DNA of 5,798 bases from Rubrivivax sp. (GTDB lineage Bacteria > Pseudomonadota > Gammaproteobacteria > Burkholderiales > Burkholderiaceae_C), in NCBI GenBank assembly GCA_030693565.1, contig JAUYAJ010000082.1:1-5798 (forward strand). The letters are read 5' to 3'. Below, in pieces: positions 1 to 5,690 of this stretch (the stretch's first letter is position 1; every line of letters begins with the position of its first letter). The translations under genes and the position numbers were made by a program. Under the pieces are notes generated by a model. It had not been told where the DNA came from. It did no database searches and was given only the letters and a program-made list of their open reading frames with translations.

Positions 1-41
1 ACCGCTTTTAGTGACTATCGGCACTTCAGCGTGCGCAGAGG

Positions 42-55
42 TTGATCTGCATCAG
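42..55. promoter_or_regulatory. Putative FNR/ANR/DNR-type binding site
   Basis: The site reads TTGATCTGCATCAG, matching nine of ten defined positions of the FNR-family consensus TTGAT-N4-ATCAA; only the last A is G. The palindrome centre lies at 48.5. A class II FNR promoter, with the site centred at -41.5, would start transcription near base 90, about 22 bases before the chosen start codon at 112, which is a sensible leader. The -10 region this predicts (78-83, TTCACT) is a poor match to TATAAT, so the exact promoter is uncertain. The site precedes an operon for an oxygen-sensitive iron-sulfur enzyme, which fits activation under low oxygen. The match is seen directly; regulation by FNR is inferred. 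Confidence 0.6.
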
Positions 56-101
56 ACGTGGTCGCTGCGCCAGCCCTTTCACTAGCCACATCGCAGCCAG
101 C

Positions 102-105
102 GGAG
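102..105 (+). promoter_or_regulatory. Ribosome binding site deciding the korA start
   Basis: GGAG lies six bases before the GTG at 112. The open frame continues back to a GTG at 58, but that earlier codon has no purine-rich site before it and lies three bases after the FNR-like palindrome, leaving no room for a promoter. The GTG at 112 is therefore preferred. Confidence 0.6.
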
Positions 106-111
106 CGCACC

Positions 112-1902
112 GTGACAGCCCATCCAGACAACGACAGCCCCCGGCCCGCGGCGCGCGGCGCCGGCACCGTGTCGGTGGCCATCGCCGGCAGCGGCGGCAG
201 CGGCGTCATGACCGCCGGCACGATGCTGCTCGACGCCGCGGCGCGCGCCGGCCTGTACGGCATCATGGTACGCACCAGCGGGCCGCAGATCCGCGGCGGC
301 GAGGCTGCCGCGCTGCTGCGGCTGGCGCCGCGGCCGATGGACGCACTCGACGACAGTTTCGACCTGCTGCTGGCGATGGACTGGCAGAACGTGCACCGCT
401 TCGCCGACGAGATCCCGCTGCGCGCCGACAGCCTGATCCTGTGCGACGCTGGCGAAGGCGAGGTGCCAGAAGTCTTTGCGCGCAGCGGCGCACGCTGCAT
501 CGCGCTGCCGCTGAAGAAGATGGCCAAGGCCATCCCCGGCAGCTGGACCAACATGCTGGCGCTCGGGCTGGCCGGCGGCCTGGCCGGCTTGCCGGCGGCG
601 GCGCTGCAGGCCGCGCTGCGCGAAACCTGGAAACACTCGGACGCGGGCCTGGTGGCCAACCTGGGTGCGCTGCAAGCCGGCCTGGCCGAAGCCACCGGGC
701 TGACGCCCGGCGCCAGCTTCGACCGCCTGGCCGCTGCTGGCGAGCACGGGCCGCGCTGGATGATCAGCGGCAACGAAGCCGCCGGCCTGGGCGCGATTCG
801 CGGCGGCGTGCGCTTCGTCGCCGCCTACCCGATCACGCCGGCCACCGAATTGCTGGAATGGATGGCGCCAGCGCTGACCCAGGTCGGCGGCACGCTGCTG
901 CAGGCCGAAGACGAACTGGCGTCGGCGAACATGATCATCGGCGCCGCTTACGGCGGCGTGCCCTCGCTGACCGCCACCGCCGGCCCCGGACTGGCGCTGA
1001 TGACCGAGGCAATCGGGCTGGCGGTGAGCGCCGAGGTGCCGATCGTCATCGTCGACGTGATGCGCGGCGGGCCGTCCACCGGCATCCCCGCCAAGAGCGA
1101 ACAAAGCGACCTCTCGTTCGCCGTCAGCGGGCTGCACGGCGACGCGCCGCGCCTGGTGCTGGCGCCGACCTCGATCGCCGACTGCATCGCCACCACGCAA
1201 TGGGCGGTGCAGCTGGCCGAGGCGCTGCAGGCGCCAGCCATCGTGCTGTCGGACCAGTTCATGGGCCAGTCGCGCGCCATCATCGACCGCCCGGTCGACC
1301 CCGGCTTCCACGCCGCCCGGCTCACCGCAGCCGCCGACAGCGCCGACTACAAACGCTACCGCGACACCGAGTCCGGCGTCTCGCCGATGGCCATCCCCGG
1401 CACGCCGGGTGTGGCTTACACCGCCGACGGGCTCGAGCACACCGAACTCGGCGTGCCCAGCAGCCAGTCGCGCGACCACCTCGTGCAGCTCGACAAGCGT
1501 GAACGCAAGCTGGCGCGCCACGACTACGGCCGCTGGTGGGCCGACATCGAAGGCGATGGCGACGCCGCGGTGATCACTTTCGGCTCGGTCACCGGCACCG
1601 TGCGCGAAGCGCTGGCGCGCGCCGCCGAACAGGGGGTTCGGGCGCGGCTGATCGCGCTGCGGCTGCTCGCACCGGCGCGGCCCGAGCAACTGGCGCAGGC
1701 GCTGGCCGGCGTGCGCCAGGTGATGGTCGTCGAGCAGAACCACAGCGCCCAGCTCTACCGCTACCTGCGCGCCATGTACGACCTGCCGGGCCGGCCCACC
1801 AGCTTCCACCGCCCAGGGCCGCTGCCGCTGCGCCCGGCCGAACTGAGCGCTGCCATCGTGGCCTGGCAGCGCGCCCACGCACCCGAGGAGACCCTGGCAT
1901 GA
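112..1902 (+). CDS. korA: 2-oxoacid:acceptor oxidoreductase, fused gamma-alpha subunit (KorA type)
   Basis: This is the large subunit of a two-subunit 2-oxoacid:ferredoxin-type oxidoreductase, which with the beta subunit oxidatively decarboxylates a 2-oxoacid to its acyl-CoA in the cytoplasm and passes electrons to a low-potential acceptor. With the GTG start at 112 it has 596 residues. The gamma domain spans about 19-195, with glycine-rich GSGGSG (26-31) and GPQIRGGEAA (57-66). The alpha domain follows from about 216, with the family hallmark YPITPATE (239-246), GPGLALM (291-297) and RGGPSTGIPAKSEQSDL (318-334). The C-terminal domain (about 483-585) includes VVEQNHSAQL (539-548). The gamma-alpha fusion and length match KorA proteins of bacteria and the Sulfolobus two-subunit enzymes. 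The 3' end overlaps the beta gene by four bases (ATGA). 2-Oxoglutarate is the likely substrate by family, but pyruvate or a broad range cannot be excluded from sequence. Confidence 0.88.
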   Translation: MTAHPDNDSPRPAARGAGTVSVAIAGSGGSGVMTAGTMLLDAAARAGLYGIMVRTSGPQIRGGEAAALLRLAPRPMDALDDSFDLLLAMDWQNVHRFADEIPLRADSLILCDAGEGEVPEVFARSGARCIALPLKKMAKAIPGSWTNMLALGLAGGLAGLPAAALQAALRETWKHSDAGLVANLGALQAGLAEATGLTPGASFDRLAAAGEHGPRWMISGNEAAGLGAIRGGVRFVAAYPITPATELLEWMAPALTQVGGTLLQAEDELASANMIIGAAYGGVPSLTATAGPGLALMTEAIGLAVSAEVPIVIVDVMRGGPSTGIPAKSEQSDLSFAVSGLHGDAPRLVLAPTSIADCIATTQWAVQLAEALQAPAIVLSDQFMGQSRAIIDRPVDPGFHAARLTAAADSADYKRYRDTESGVSPMAIPGTPGVAYTADGLEHTELGVPSSQSRDHLVQLDKRERKLARHDYGRWWADIEGDGDAAVITFGSVTGTVREALARAAEQGVRARLIALRLLAPARPEQLAQALAGVRQVMVVEQNHSAQLYRYLRAMYDLPGRPTSFHRPGPLPLRPAELSAAIVAWQRAHAPEETLA

Positions 1903-2738
1903 ACGAGGTCTGCGCACCGCAAGCGGTACTGAACGCGGCCGACTACAAGTCGGCGACGAAACCGATCTGGTGTCCGGGTTGCGGCGACTTCACCGTGCTT
2001 GGCGCGATCACCAAGGCGCTGGCCGCGCTGCAGCTGCCGCCGCACGAGGTGGCGGTGGTGTCGGGCATCGGCTGTTCGTCACGCATCCCGGCCTATACGA
2101 AGTGCTACGGCTTTCACGGTGTGCACGGACGTTCGCTGGCCGCCGCCACCGGGCTGAAGGTGGCGCGGCCCGAGCTGACCGTGGTCGTGACCGGCGGCGA
2201 CGGCGACGGCTACTCGATCGGCGGCAATCACTTCATGCACGCCTGCCGGCGCAACGTCGACCTGACCTACGTCGTGATGGACAACCATGTCTACGGCATG
2301 ACCAAGGGCCAGGCTTCGCCGACCACCGAACCCGACTGGGACAACAAGCTGTCGCCCGGCGGCACCGGCATCCGCTCGTTCCACCCGCTGGTGATCGCGC
2401 TCGCGGCGGGCGCCAACTTCGTTGCCCGAGCCTTCGCCGGCGACCCGAACGGCACCGCCGACATCATCGCCCAGGGTATGCGCCACCCGGGCTTCTCGTT
2501 CATCGAGATCCTCAGCCCCTGCGTCACCTTCCGACCCGAGCAGCGCCAGTGGAAGACCCTGGTCCACGCCGCCACCGTGGGGCCGACCGACGACGCCGCG
2601 CGTGCAGCGCGCCGCGTCATGACCGACGACGGCTTCAACATCGGCGTGCTCTACGCCGGTGACCGCAGCCCCTACCCGCTGACGCGGCGCAGCGCGCGCA
2701 TCAGCCCTGCCGACCTCGGAGCGGAGTTCGCCGTATGA
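1899..2738 (+). CDS. korB: 2-oxoacid:acceptor oxidoreductase, beta subunit (KorB type)
   Basis: This 279-residue subunit holds the thiamine diphosphate and one [4Fe-4S] cluster. CPGCGDF at 25-31 supplies two cysteines (C25, C28), GIGCSS a third (C59) and SPCVTF a fourth (C208); the spacing fits the four cluster ligands of Sulfolobus-type beta subunits. The thiamine diphosphate/Mg motif is GGDGDGYSIGGNH (99-111), continuing to DNHVYGMTKGQ (128-138). Arg62 follows GIGCSS, where the Sulfolobus enzymes carry a lysine, as I recall. The frame is open upstream to 1536, but the start at 1899 is set by GAGGAG eight bases before it (1885-1890), by the ATGA overlap with korA and by the family start. No ferredoxin or NADP-reductase subunit lies nearby, so the electron acceptor must be encoded elsewhere. 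The family assignment is secure; substrate specificity is not. Confidence 0.9.
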   Translation: MNEVCAPQAVLNAADYKSATKPIWCPGCGDFTVLGAITKALAALQLPPHEVAVVSGIGCSSRIPAYTKCYGFHGVHGRSLAAATGLKVARPELTVVVTGGDGDGYSIGGNHFMHACRRNVDLTYVVMDNHVYGMTKGQASPTTEPDWDNKLSPGGTGIRSFHPLVIALAAGANFVARAFAGDPNGTADIIAQGMRHPGFSFIEILSPCVTFRPEQRQWKTLVHAATVGPTDDAARAARRVMTDDGFNIGVLYAGDRSPYPLTRRSARISPADLGAEFAV

Positions 2739-3262
2739 GCATTGACCAGCCCCTAAGCGCGCCGCCGAGCATCGAAGCCTTCATGGCCCAGGCGGTGGCG
2801 ATGGAACTCGAAGCCTCGCAGCGATATGCCGACCTGGCCGACGCGATGGACGTGCACAACAACGCCGAGGTGTCGGCGCTGTTTCGCAAGATGGCCATCA
2901 TCGAAGGCCGGCACGCCGAGCAGGTGATGGCCCAGATGGGCTGGAGCGAATTGCCGATGCAGCCGCGCGCGCCGGGCTGGGAAGGCTGCGAGGCGGCCGA
3001 GACCGTGCCCAGCGACGAGATCCACTACCTGATGCAGCCCTGGCATGCGTTGCAGCTCGCGCTGGCTGCCGAGCAGCGCGCCGAGCGTTTCTTCACCCAC
3101 CTGGCGTCGATTGCCACCGACACGGCGGTGCGCCAGGCCGCGCTGGAACTGCAGGAAGAGGAACGTGAGCATGTCGAGCTCATCCAAGCCTGGCTGAAGA
3201 AGGTGCCGCAGCCCGAGGCCGACTGGGCTGTCGACCCCGACCCGCCGCACTACACCGACTGA
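2735..3262 (+). CDS. Rubrerythrin-like ferritin-fold diiron protein
   Basis: This is a 175-residue soluble protein predicted to be a four-helix ferritin-like bundle. The diiron ligands can be placed: Glu24 with Tyr31 seven residues on (helix 1), E57xxH60 (EGRH, helix 2), Glu113 (helix 3) and E143xxH146 (EREH, helix 4), the two-ExxH layout of rubrerythrins. There is no C-terminal rubredoxin domain: the tail has no CxxC pair and ends in a proline/aspartate-rich stretch. Rubrerythrins reduce hydrogen peroxide or handle oxygen in anaerobes and microaerobes; without rubredoxin this one would need an outside electron donor. The ATG overlaps the korB stop (ATGA), with GGAG eight bases before it, so it is very probably translationally coupled to korB. 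Protection of the oxygen-labile KorAB cluster is a reasonable inference; iron storage or another diiron activity is also possible. Confidence 0.78.
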   Translation: MSIDQPLSAPPSIEAFMAQAVAMELEASQRYADLADAMDVHNNAEVSALFRKMAIIEGRHAEQVMAQMGWSELPMQPRAPGWEGCEAAETVPSDEIHYLMQPWHALQLALAAEQRAERFFTHLASIATDTAVRQAALELQEEEREHVELIQAWLKKVPQPEADWAVDPDPPHYTD

Positions 3263-3273
3263 GGGGCTTCGCG

Positions 3274-3681
3274 ATGCAAGTGCTGCACCCTCCGGGCTGG
3301 GACGCACCGATCGGTTATGCCAACGGTCTGGTCGTCGACGCCGGCCGCATCGTCTTCATCGCCGGCCAGGTGGGCTGGAACGCGCGCCAGGTCTTCGAGT
3401 CGGAAGACATCGCGCCGCAGTTCGAACAGGCACTGAAGAACCTGCTCGATGTGCTGGCCCAGGCCGGCGGCGGGCCGCAGCACATCGGCCGCATCACTGC
3501 CTATTGCTGCGACAAGCCGGCCTACCTGGCAGCGCGGCGCGACCTTGGCGCCGTCTGGCGCCGCCTGATGGGCACGCATTACCCGGCGATGAGCATGATC
3601 TTCGTCGCCGACCTGCTCGACAGCCCGGGCAAGATCGAGCTTGAGGCGACCGCGGTGCTGCCGGCAGCCCCGCTGCGCTGA
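3274..3681 (+). CDS. RidA/YjgF/UK114-family protein, subgroup lacking the RidA arginine
   Basis: This is a 135-residue protein of the RidA fold, which forms trimers with active sites between subunits. True RidA hydrolyses reactive enamine/imine intermediates such as 2-aminoacrylate. Family signatures are VFIAGQVGWN (27-36), the central AQAGGGPQHIGRITAY (62-77) and the C-terminal KIELEATAV (120-128). Glu122 corresponds to E. coli Glu120. The arginine essential in RidA (Arg105, in PARS) is replaced by Met106 (PAMS), so imine deaminase activity should not be assumed; such members fall in other Rid subgroups. GAGGGG (3261-3266) lies seven bases before the ATG and overlaps the rubrerythrin-like gene's stop. 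The gap of 11 bases puts it in the korAB operon. Its partner metabolite is unknown; a side product of the 2-oxoacid or coenzyme A thioester pathway is a guess. Confidence 0.8.
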   Translation: MQVLHPPGWDAPIGYANGLVVDAGRIVFIAGQVGWNARQVFESEDIAPQFEQALKNLLDVLAQAGGGPQHIGRITAYCCDKPAYLAARRDLGAVWRRLMGTHYPAMSMIFVADLLDSPGKIELEATAVLPAAPLR

Positions 3682-3696
3682 GCCGGTTCGACTGCG

Positions 3697-3702
3697 GATA
3701 AT
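3697..3702 (+). promoter_or_regulatory. Possible -10 element before serB
   Basis: GATAAT matches five of six positions of the sigma-70 -10 box and lies in the 79-base gap between the RidA-family gene and serB, about 58 bases before the serB ATG. No convincing TTGACA-like element lies 16-18 bases upstream. It may give serB its own promoter apart from the korAB operon, but this is weak evidence. Confidence 0.25.
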
Positions 3703-3760
3703 CGGCAGCAACGCAGCCTGCCCAACCGCTTGCGACGCCCCGGCGCCGCCCCGCACCCCC

Positions 3761-4474
3761 ATGTCGACCGCTCCCATTCCTGGCTTGGCCCTGCGCGGCT
3801 TCACGCCGCCCCTGAAACTCAGCGCCTTCAAGCTGGTCGCGTTCGACATGGACTCGACACTGATCAACATCGAATGTGTCGACGAGATCGCCGACGTCGC
3901 CGGCCGCAAGGCCGAGGTCGCAGCGATCACCGAAGCGACGATGCGCGGTGACATCAGCGACTTCAAGGACAGCCTGCGCCGCCGCGTCGCGCTGCTGGCC
4001 GGCGTGCCCGAGTCGGCGCTCGAACAGGTCTATGCCGAACGCCTGCAGCTCAACCCCGGCGTCGAGGCCTTTGTCCGAGCCTGCCAGGCCGCCGGGCTCA
4101 AGACGCTGCTGATCTCGGGTGGCTTCACCTTCTTCAGCGAGCGTGTGCGCCACCGCCTGGGGCTGGACTTTGCACGCGCCAACACGCTGGGCGTGGCCGG
4201 TGGCCGGCTCACCGGCACGCTGTTCGACCGGCCCTGGGGCGACATCGTCGACGGCGCCGAGAAAAAGCGCGTGCTGCTCGAAGTGGCCGAGCTGATGGGC
4301 ATCGAGCCGAGCCAAGTCATCGCCGTCGGCGACGGCGCCAACGACTTGCCGATGATGGCCGCCGCCGGGCTGTCGATCGCCTACCACCCCAAGCCCGCGG
4401 TGGCGGCGCAAGCAATGATCTCGATCACCGAGGGCGGGCTCGACCGCGCGCTGCAGGTGCTGCGACCGGACTGA
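3761..4474 (+). CDS. serB: Phosphoserine phosphatase SerB
   Basis: This enzyme dephosphorylates O-phosphoserine to L-serine, the last step of serine synthesis, in the cytoplasm. The 237-residue protein has all haloacid dehalogenase-superfamily motifs: FDMDST (28-33; nucleophile Asp29, acid/base Asp31), SGG (119-121), a lysine at 168 or 169 and GDGANDLPMM (190-199; Asp191 and Asp195 for Mg). NIECVDE (36-42), in the cap region after motif I, is typical of SerB. It lacks the roughly 80-residue N-terminal ACT-like region of the 322-residue E. coli protein. The ATG at 3761 has no clear Shine-Dalgarno site; an in-frame ATG at 3641 lies inside the RidA-family gene and would add 40 residues of non-family sequence, so it was not chosen. 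The gap to the preceding gene and its housekeeping role suggest at least partly separate expression. Confidence 0.93.
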   Translation: MSTAPIPGLALRGFTPPLKLSAFKLVAFDMDSTLINIECVDEIADVAGRKAEVAAITEATMRGDISDFKDSLRRRVALLAGVPESALEQVYAERLQLNPGVEAFVRACQAAGLKTLLISGGFTFFSERVRHRLGLDFARANTLGVAGGRLTGTLFDRPWGDIVDGAEKKRVLLEVAELMGIEPSQVIAVGDGANDLPMMAAAGLSIAYHPKPAVAAQAMISITEGGLDRALQVLRPD

Positions 4475-4483
4475 TGGCAGCAG

Positions 4484-4502
4484 GGGCTGGCGGTCGCAGC
4501 CC
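4484..4502 (+). terminator. GC-rich hairpin after serB, without a T tract
   Basis: GGGCTG (4484-4489) and CAGCCC (4497-4502) form a perfect six-base stem with a seven-base loop, ten bases after the serB stop. No run of T follows, so this is at best a weak or Rho-aided terminator, and could be chance in such GC-rich DNA. Confidence 0.22.
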
Positions 4503-4510
4503 GGCGCCGC

Positions 4511-4516
4511 TAGCAT
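4511..4516 (+). promoter_or_regulatory. Possible -10 element before the deaminase-like gene
   Basis: TAGCAT resembles a -10 box (four of six positions) and would start transcription near 4523, about 20 bases before the ATG at 4543 with its GGGAG ribosome site. No good -35 box is seen. It would also overlap the ATG at 4515, arguing against that codon as a start. Confidence 0.25.
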
Positions 4517-4542
4517 GGGGCTCAACCCTGCGGGAGCCGACG

Positions 4543-4647
4543 ATGAGCCAGCAGCCCCTGTTCCCGTTCGACGCGAGCGGGATGCCGAGCCGGCGACGGT
4601 CAGCGCCGGCGAAGGCCCGCGCCTCTTGCGCGAAGGCCAGGCGATGA
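4543..4647 (+). other. 34-codon ORF with good ribosome binding site; probable true 5' end of the frameshifted deaminase-like gene
   Basis: GGGAG (4532-4536) stands six bases before the ATG at 4543, the best initiation signal in this gap. The first 15 codons (beginning MSQQPLFPFDASG) use G or C at every third position, as real genes here do. After about 4585 this frame turns into an arginine/alanine-rich stretch typical of a shadow frame and stops at 4645-4647. At the same point the frame of the downstream deaminase-like protein becomes the better coding phase. The simplest reading is one gene with a one-base shift somewhere between about 4575 and 4600. A real 34-residue upstream peptide, coupled by the ATGA at 4644-4647, is the alternative. 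No similarity is recognised for this peptide. Confidence 0.45.
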
Positions 4648-5060
4648 CGGACTCTCACCAGCCGACAACGCCGCCGTCCGCACCCCGGGCCACGCTGTTC
4701 CTGGGGCCGGTGGCCTACCCCGGCGGCAGCGGCGCCGGCGCGGTGCACGCCGAGATGATGGCGCTGGACGCCGTCATCCGCAGCGTGCGCGACCTTCATC
4801 CGGGCTGGAGCACCAGCCAATGCGTCGTCGGTGCCCAGGCGCTCATCACCGGTGCTGGCAGCCGCACCGTGCACTGCCCGGCGCGGCCGGTGTGCCTGAA
4901 GTGCTCGGCGGTGCTGAAGGCGCTGGGCTTTGCCACCGGCAGCCAGACCACCTGGGGCAGCGAAGCGCCGCCGGCCGCTGACTGGGCGCTGGGCGACGAC
5001 GTCCGCGCCTTGCTGGAACGCTGCGACATCGACTGCGGCCGCATCCAGGCGCTGGGCTGA
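4644..5060 (+). CDS. Putative cytidine deaminase-like zinc protein, function unknown
   Basis: Read from the ATG at 4644 (GAAGG seven bases before it), this is a 138-residue soluble protein. HAE at 35-37 followed by a helix (MMALDAVI), and later PVCLKC at 82-87 followed by SAVLKALGF, give the pattern of the cytidine deaminase-like superfamily: one His and two Cys (H35, C84, C87) bind zinc and Glu37 would be the proton shuttle. The spacing of 47 residues between HAE and the CxxC pair is within the superfamily's range. Only about 20 ordered residues precede HAE, so the usual first strands are short or partly lost; an alternative start at 4543 with a frameshift would add about 34 residues. The frame is open from 4515, but that ATG has no ribosome site. 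The substrate (free base, nucleotide, nucleic acid or other) cannot be told. The stop abuts the recR stop on the other strand. Confidence 0.6.
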   Translation: MTDSHQPTTPPSAPRATLFLGPVAYPGGSGAGAVHAEMMALDAVIRSVRDLHPGWSTSQCVVGAQALITGAGSRTVHCPARPVCLKCSAVLKALGFATGSQTTWGSEAPPAADWALGDDVRALLERCDIDCGRIQALG

Positions 5061-5648
5061 TCAGCGGCGGTCGACCAGGGCGTGGGCAATCGTGCCCAGG
5101 TCCACATGTTCGAGATCGCTGCCCGCCGGCACCCCGCGCGCCAGCCGCGTGACCTTGAAGCCGCGCGCGCGCAAGGCCTCGCCCAGCGCATGGGCGGTGA
5201 CTTCGCCCTCGGCGCTGAACCCGGTGGCCAGGATCACTTCCTCGACGGCGCCGTCGGCGGCGCGCTCGAGCAGCGCCGCCGCGCCGATCTGCCCCGGGCC
5301 GATGCCGTCCAGCGGGCTGATGCGCCCCATGAGCACGAAGTACAGCCCGCGGTAGCTGCCGCTGCGCTCCAGCGCCGCCTGATCGGCCGGCGTTTCCACC
5401 ACGCACAGCAGCCGGGCATCGCGGCCAGCGTCATTGCAGGTGTCGCAGACGGCTTGCTCGGTGAAGGTGTGGCAGCGCTCGCAGTGGCGCATGCGCTCAA
5501 CGCCTTGCTGCAAGGCCAGCGCCAGCTGGCGGGCGCCGTCGCGGTCATGCTGAAGCAGGTGAAAGGCCATGCGCTGCGCCGACTTGACGCCGACGCCGGG
5601 CAATCGGCGCAGCGCCTCGATCAGCCCATCGAGCGCAGCTTCGCTCAC
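5061..5648 (-). CDS. recR: Recombination mediator protein RecR
   Basis: RecR works with RecO (and RecF) to load RecA onto SSB-coated single-stranded DNA at gaps. The 195-residue protein is complete and close to the usual length of about 200. It has an N-terminal helix-hairpin-helix region (LPGVGVKSAQRMAFHLL, 16-32), a four-cysteine zinc finger (C56, C59, C68, C71), a TOPRIM domain (about 80-175) with VVETPAD (83-89), YFVLMGRISPLDGIGP (103-118) and ATGFSAEGE (141-149), and a C-terminal AHALVDRR. The start is GTG; an in-frame TGA five codons upstream leaves no earlier option, and GAGAG about nine bases before it can serve as ribosome site. The gene is convergent with the deaminase-like gene. 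The usual upstream neighbour ybaB is not seen. Confidence 0.96.
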   Translation of the reverse strand: MSEAALDGLIEALRRLPGVGVKSAQRMAFHLLQHDRDGARQLALALQQGVERMRHCERCHTFTEQAVCDTCNDAGRDARLLCVVETPADQAALERSGSYRGLYFVLMGRISPLDGIGPGQIGAAALLERAADGAVEEVILATGFSAEGEVTAHALGEALRARGFKVTRLARGVPAGSDLEHVDLGTIAHALVDRR

Positions 5649-5660
5649 CGGCGCCGACTC

Positions 5661-5690
5661 TCAAGAAACAAAACTGAAGACGGCCAGTTT
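5661..5690 (-). terminator. Weak intrinsic terminator-like hairpin of the upstream minus-strand gene
   Basis: On the minus strand, AAACTG and CAGTTT form a perfect six-base stem around an eight-base loop (plus coordinates 5671-5690), followed by a T-rich run (TGTTTCTT, 5670-5663). The hairpin begins at the last base of the partial gene's stop codon. The stem is AT-rich and weak. If it works, recR is separated from the gene before it and needs a promoter within about 15-40 bases, which I could not identify. Confidence 0.35.

Noticed and set aside
1..41. Possible end of an upstream gene at the left edge
   Set aside because: No frame with convincing coding character or recognisable protein end could be supported in so short a stretch.
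58..111. Upstream GTG at 58 as the korA start, adding 18 residues
   Set aside because: No ribosome site, directly abuts the FNR-like palindrome, and the extra residues lie outside the conserved gamma domain; GTG at 112 has GGAG at ideal spacing.
42..1502. Long plus-strand open frame of 486 codons overlapping korA
   Set aside because: Very arginine/alanine-rich with no domain; it is a shadow of korA in GC-rich DNA.
82..1917. Minus-strand open frame of 611 codons opposite korA
   Set aside because: It mirrors the korA codon pattern, is rich in Gly, Arg, Gln and His and shows no known motif, while korA has clear family motifs throughout.
3641..3760. Extended SerB start at 3641
   Set aside because: It would lie inside the RidA-family gene and add 40 Cys/Arg/Pro-rich residues not found in SerB proteins.
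4515..4643. ATG at 4515 as start of the deaminase-like protein
   Set aside because: No Shine-Dalgarno site, overlaps a possible -10 box, and the first 20 or so codons have poor third-position bias compared with the frame starting at 4543.
4543..4647. A regulatory leader peptide controlling the deaminase-like gene
   Set aside because: No run of identical regulatory codons and no alternative hairpins were seen; the codon-phase switch favours a frameshift instead.
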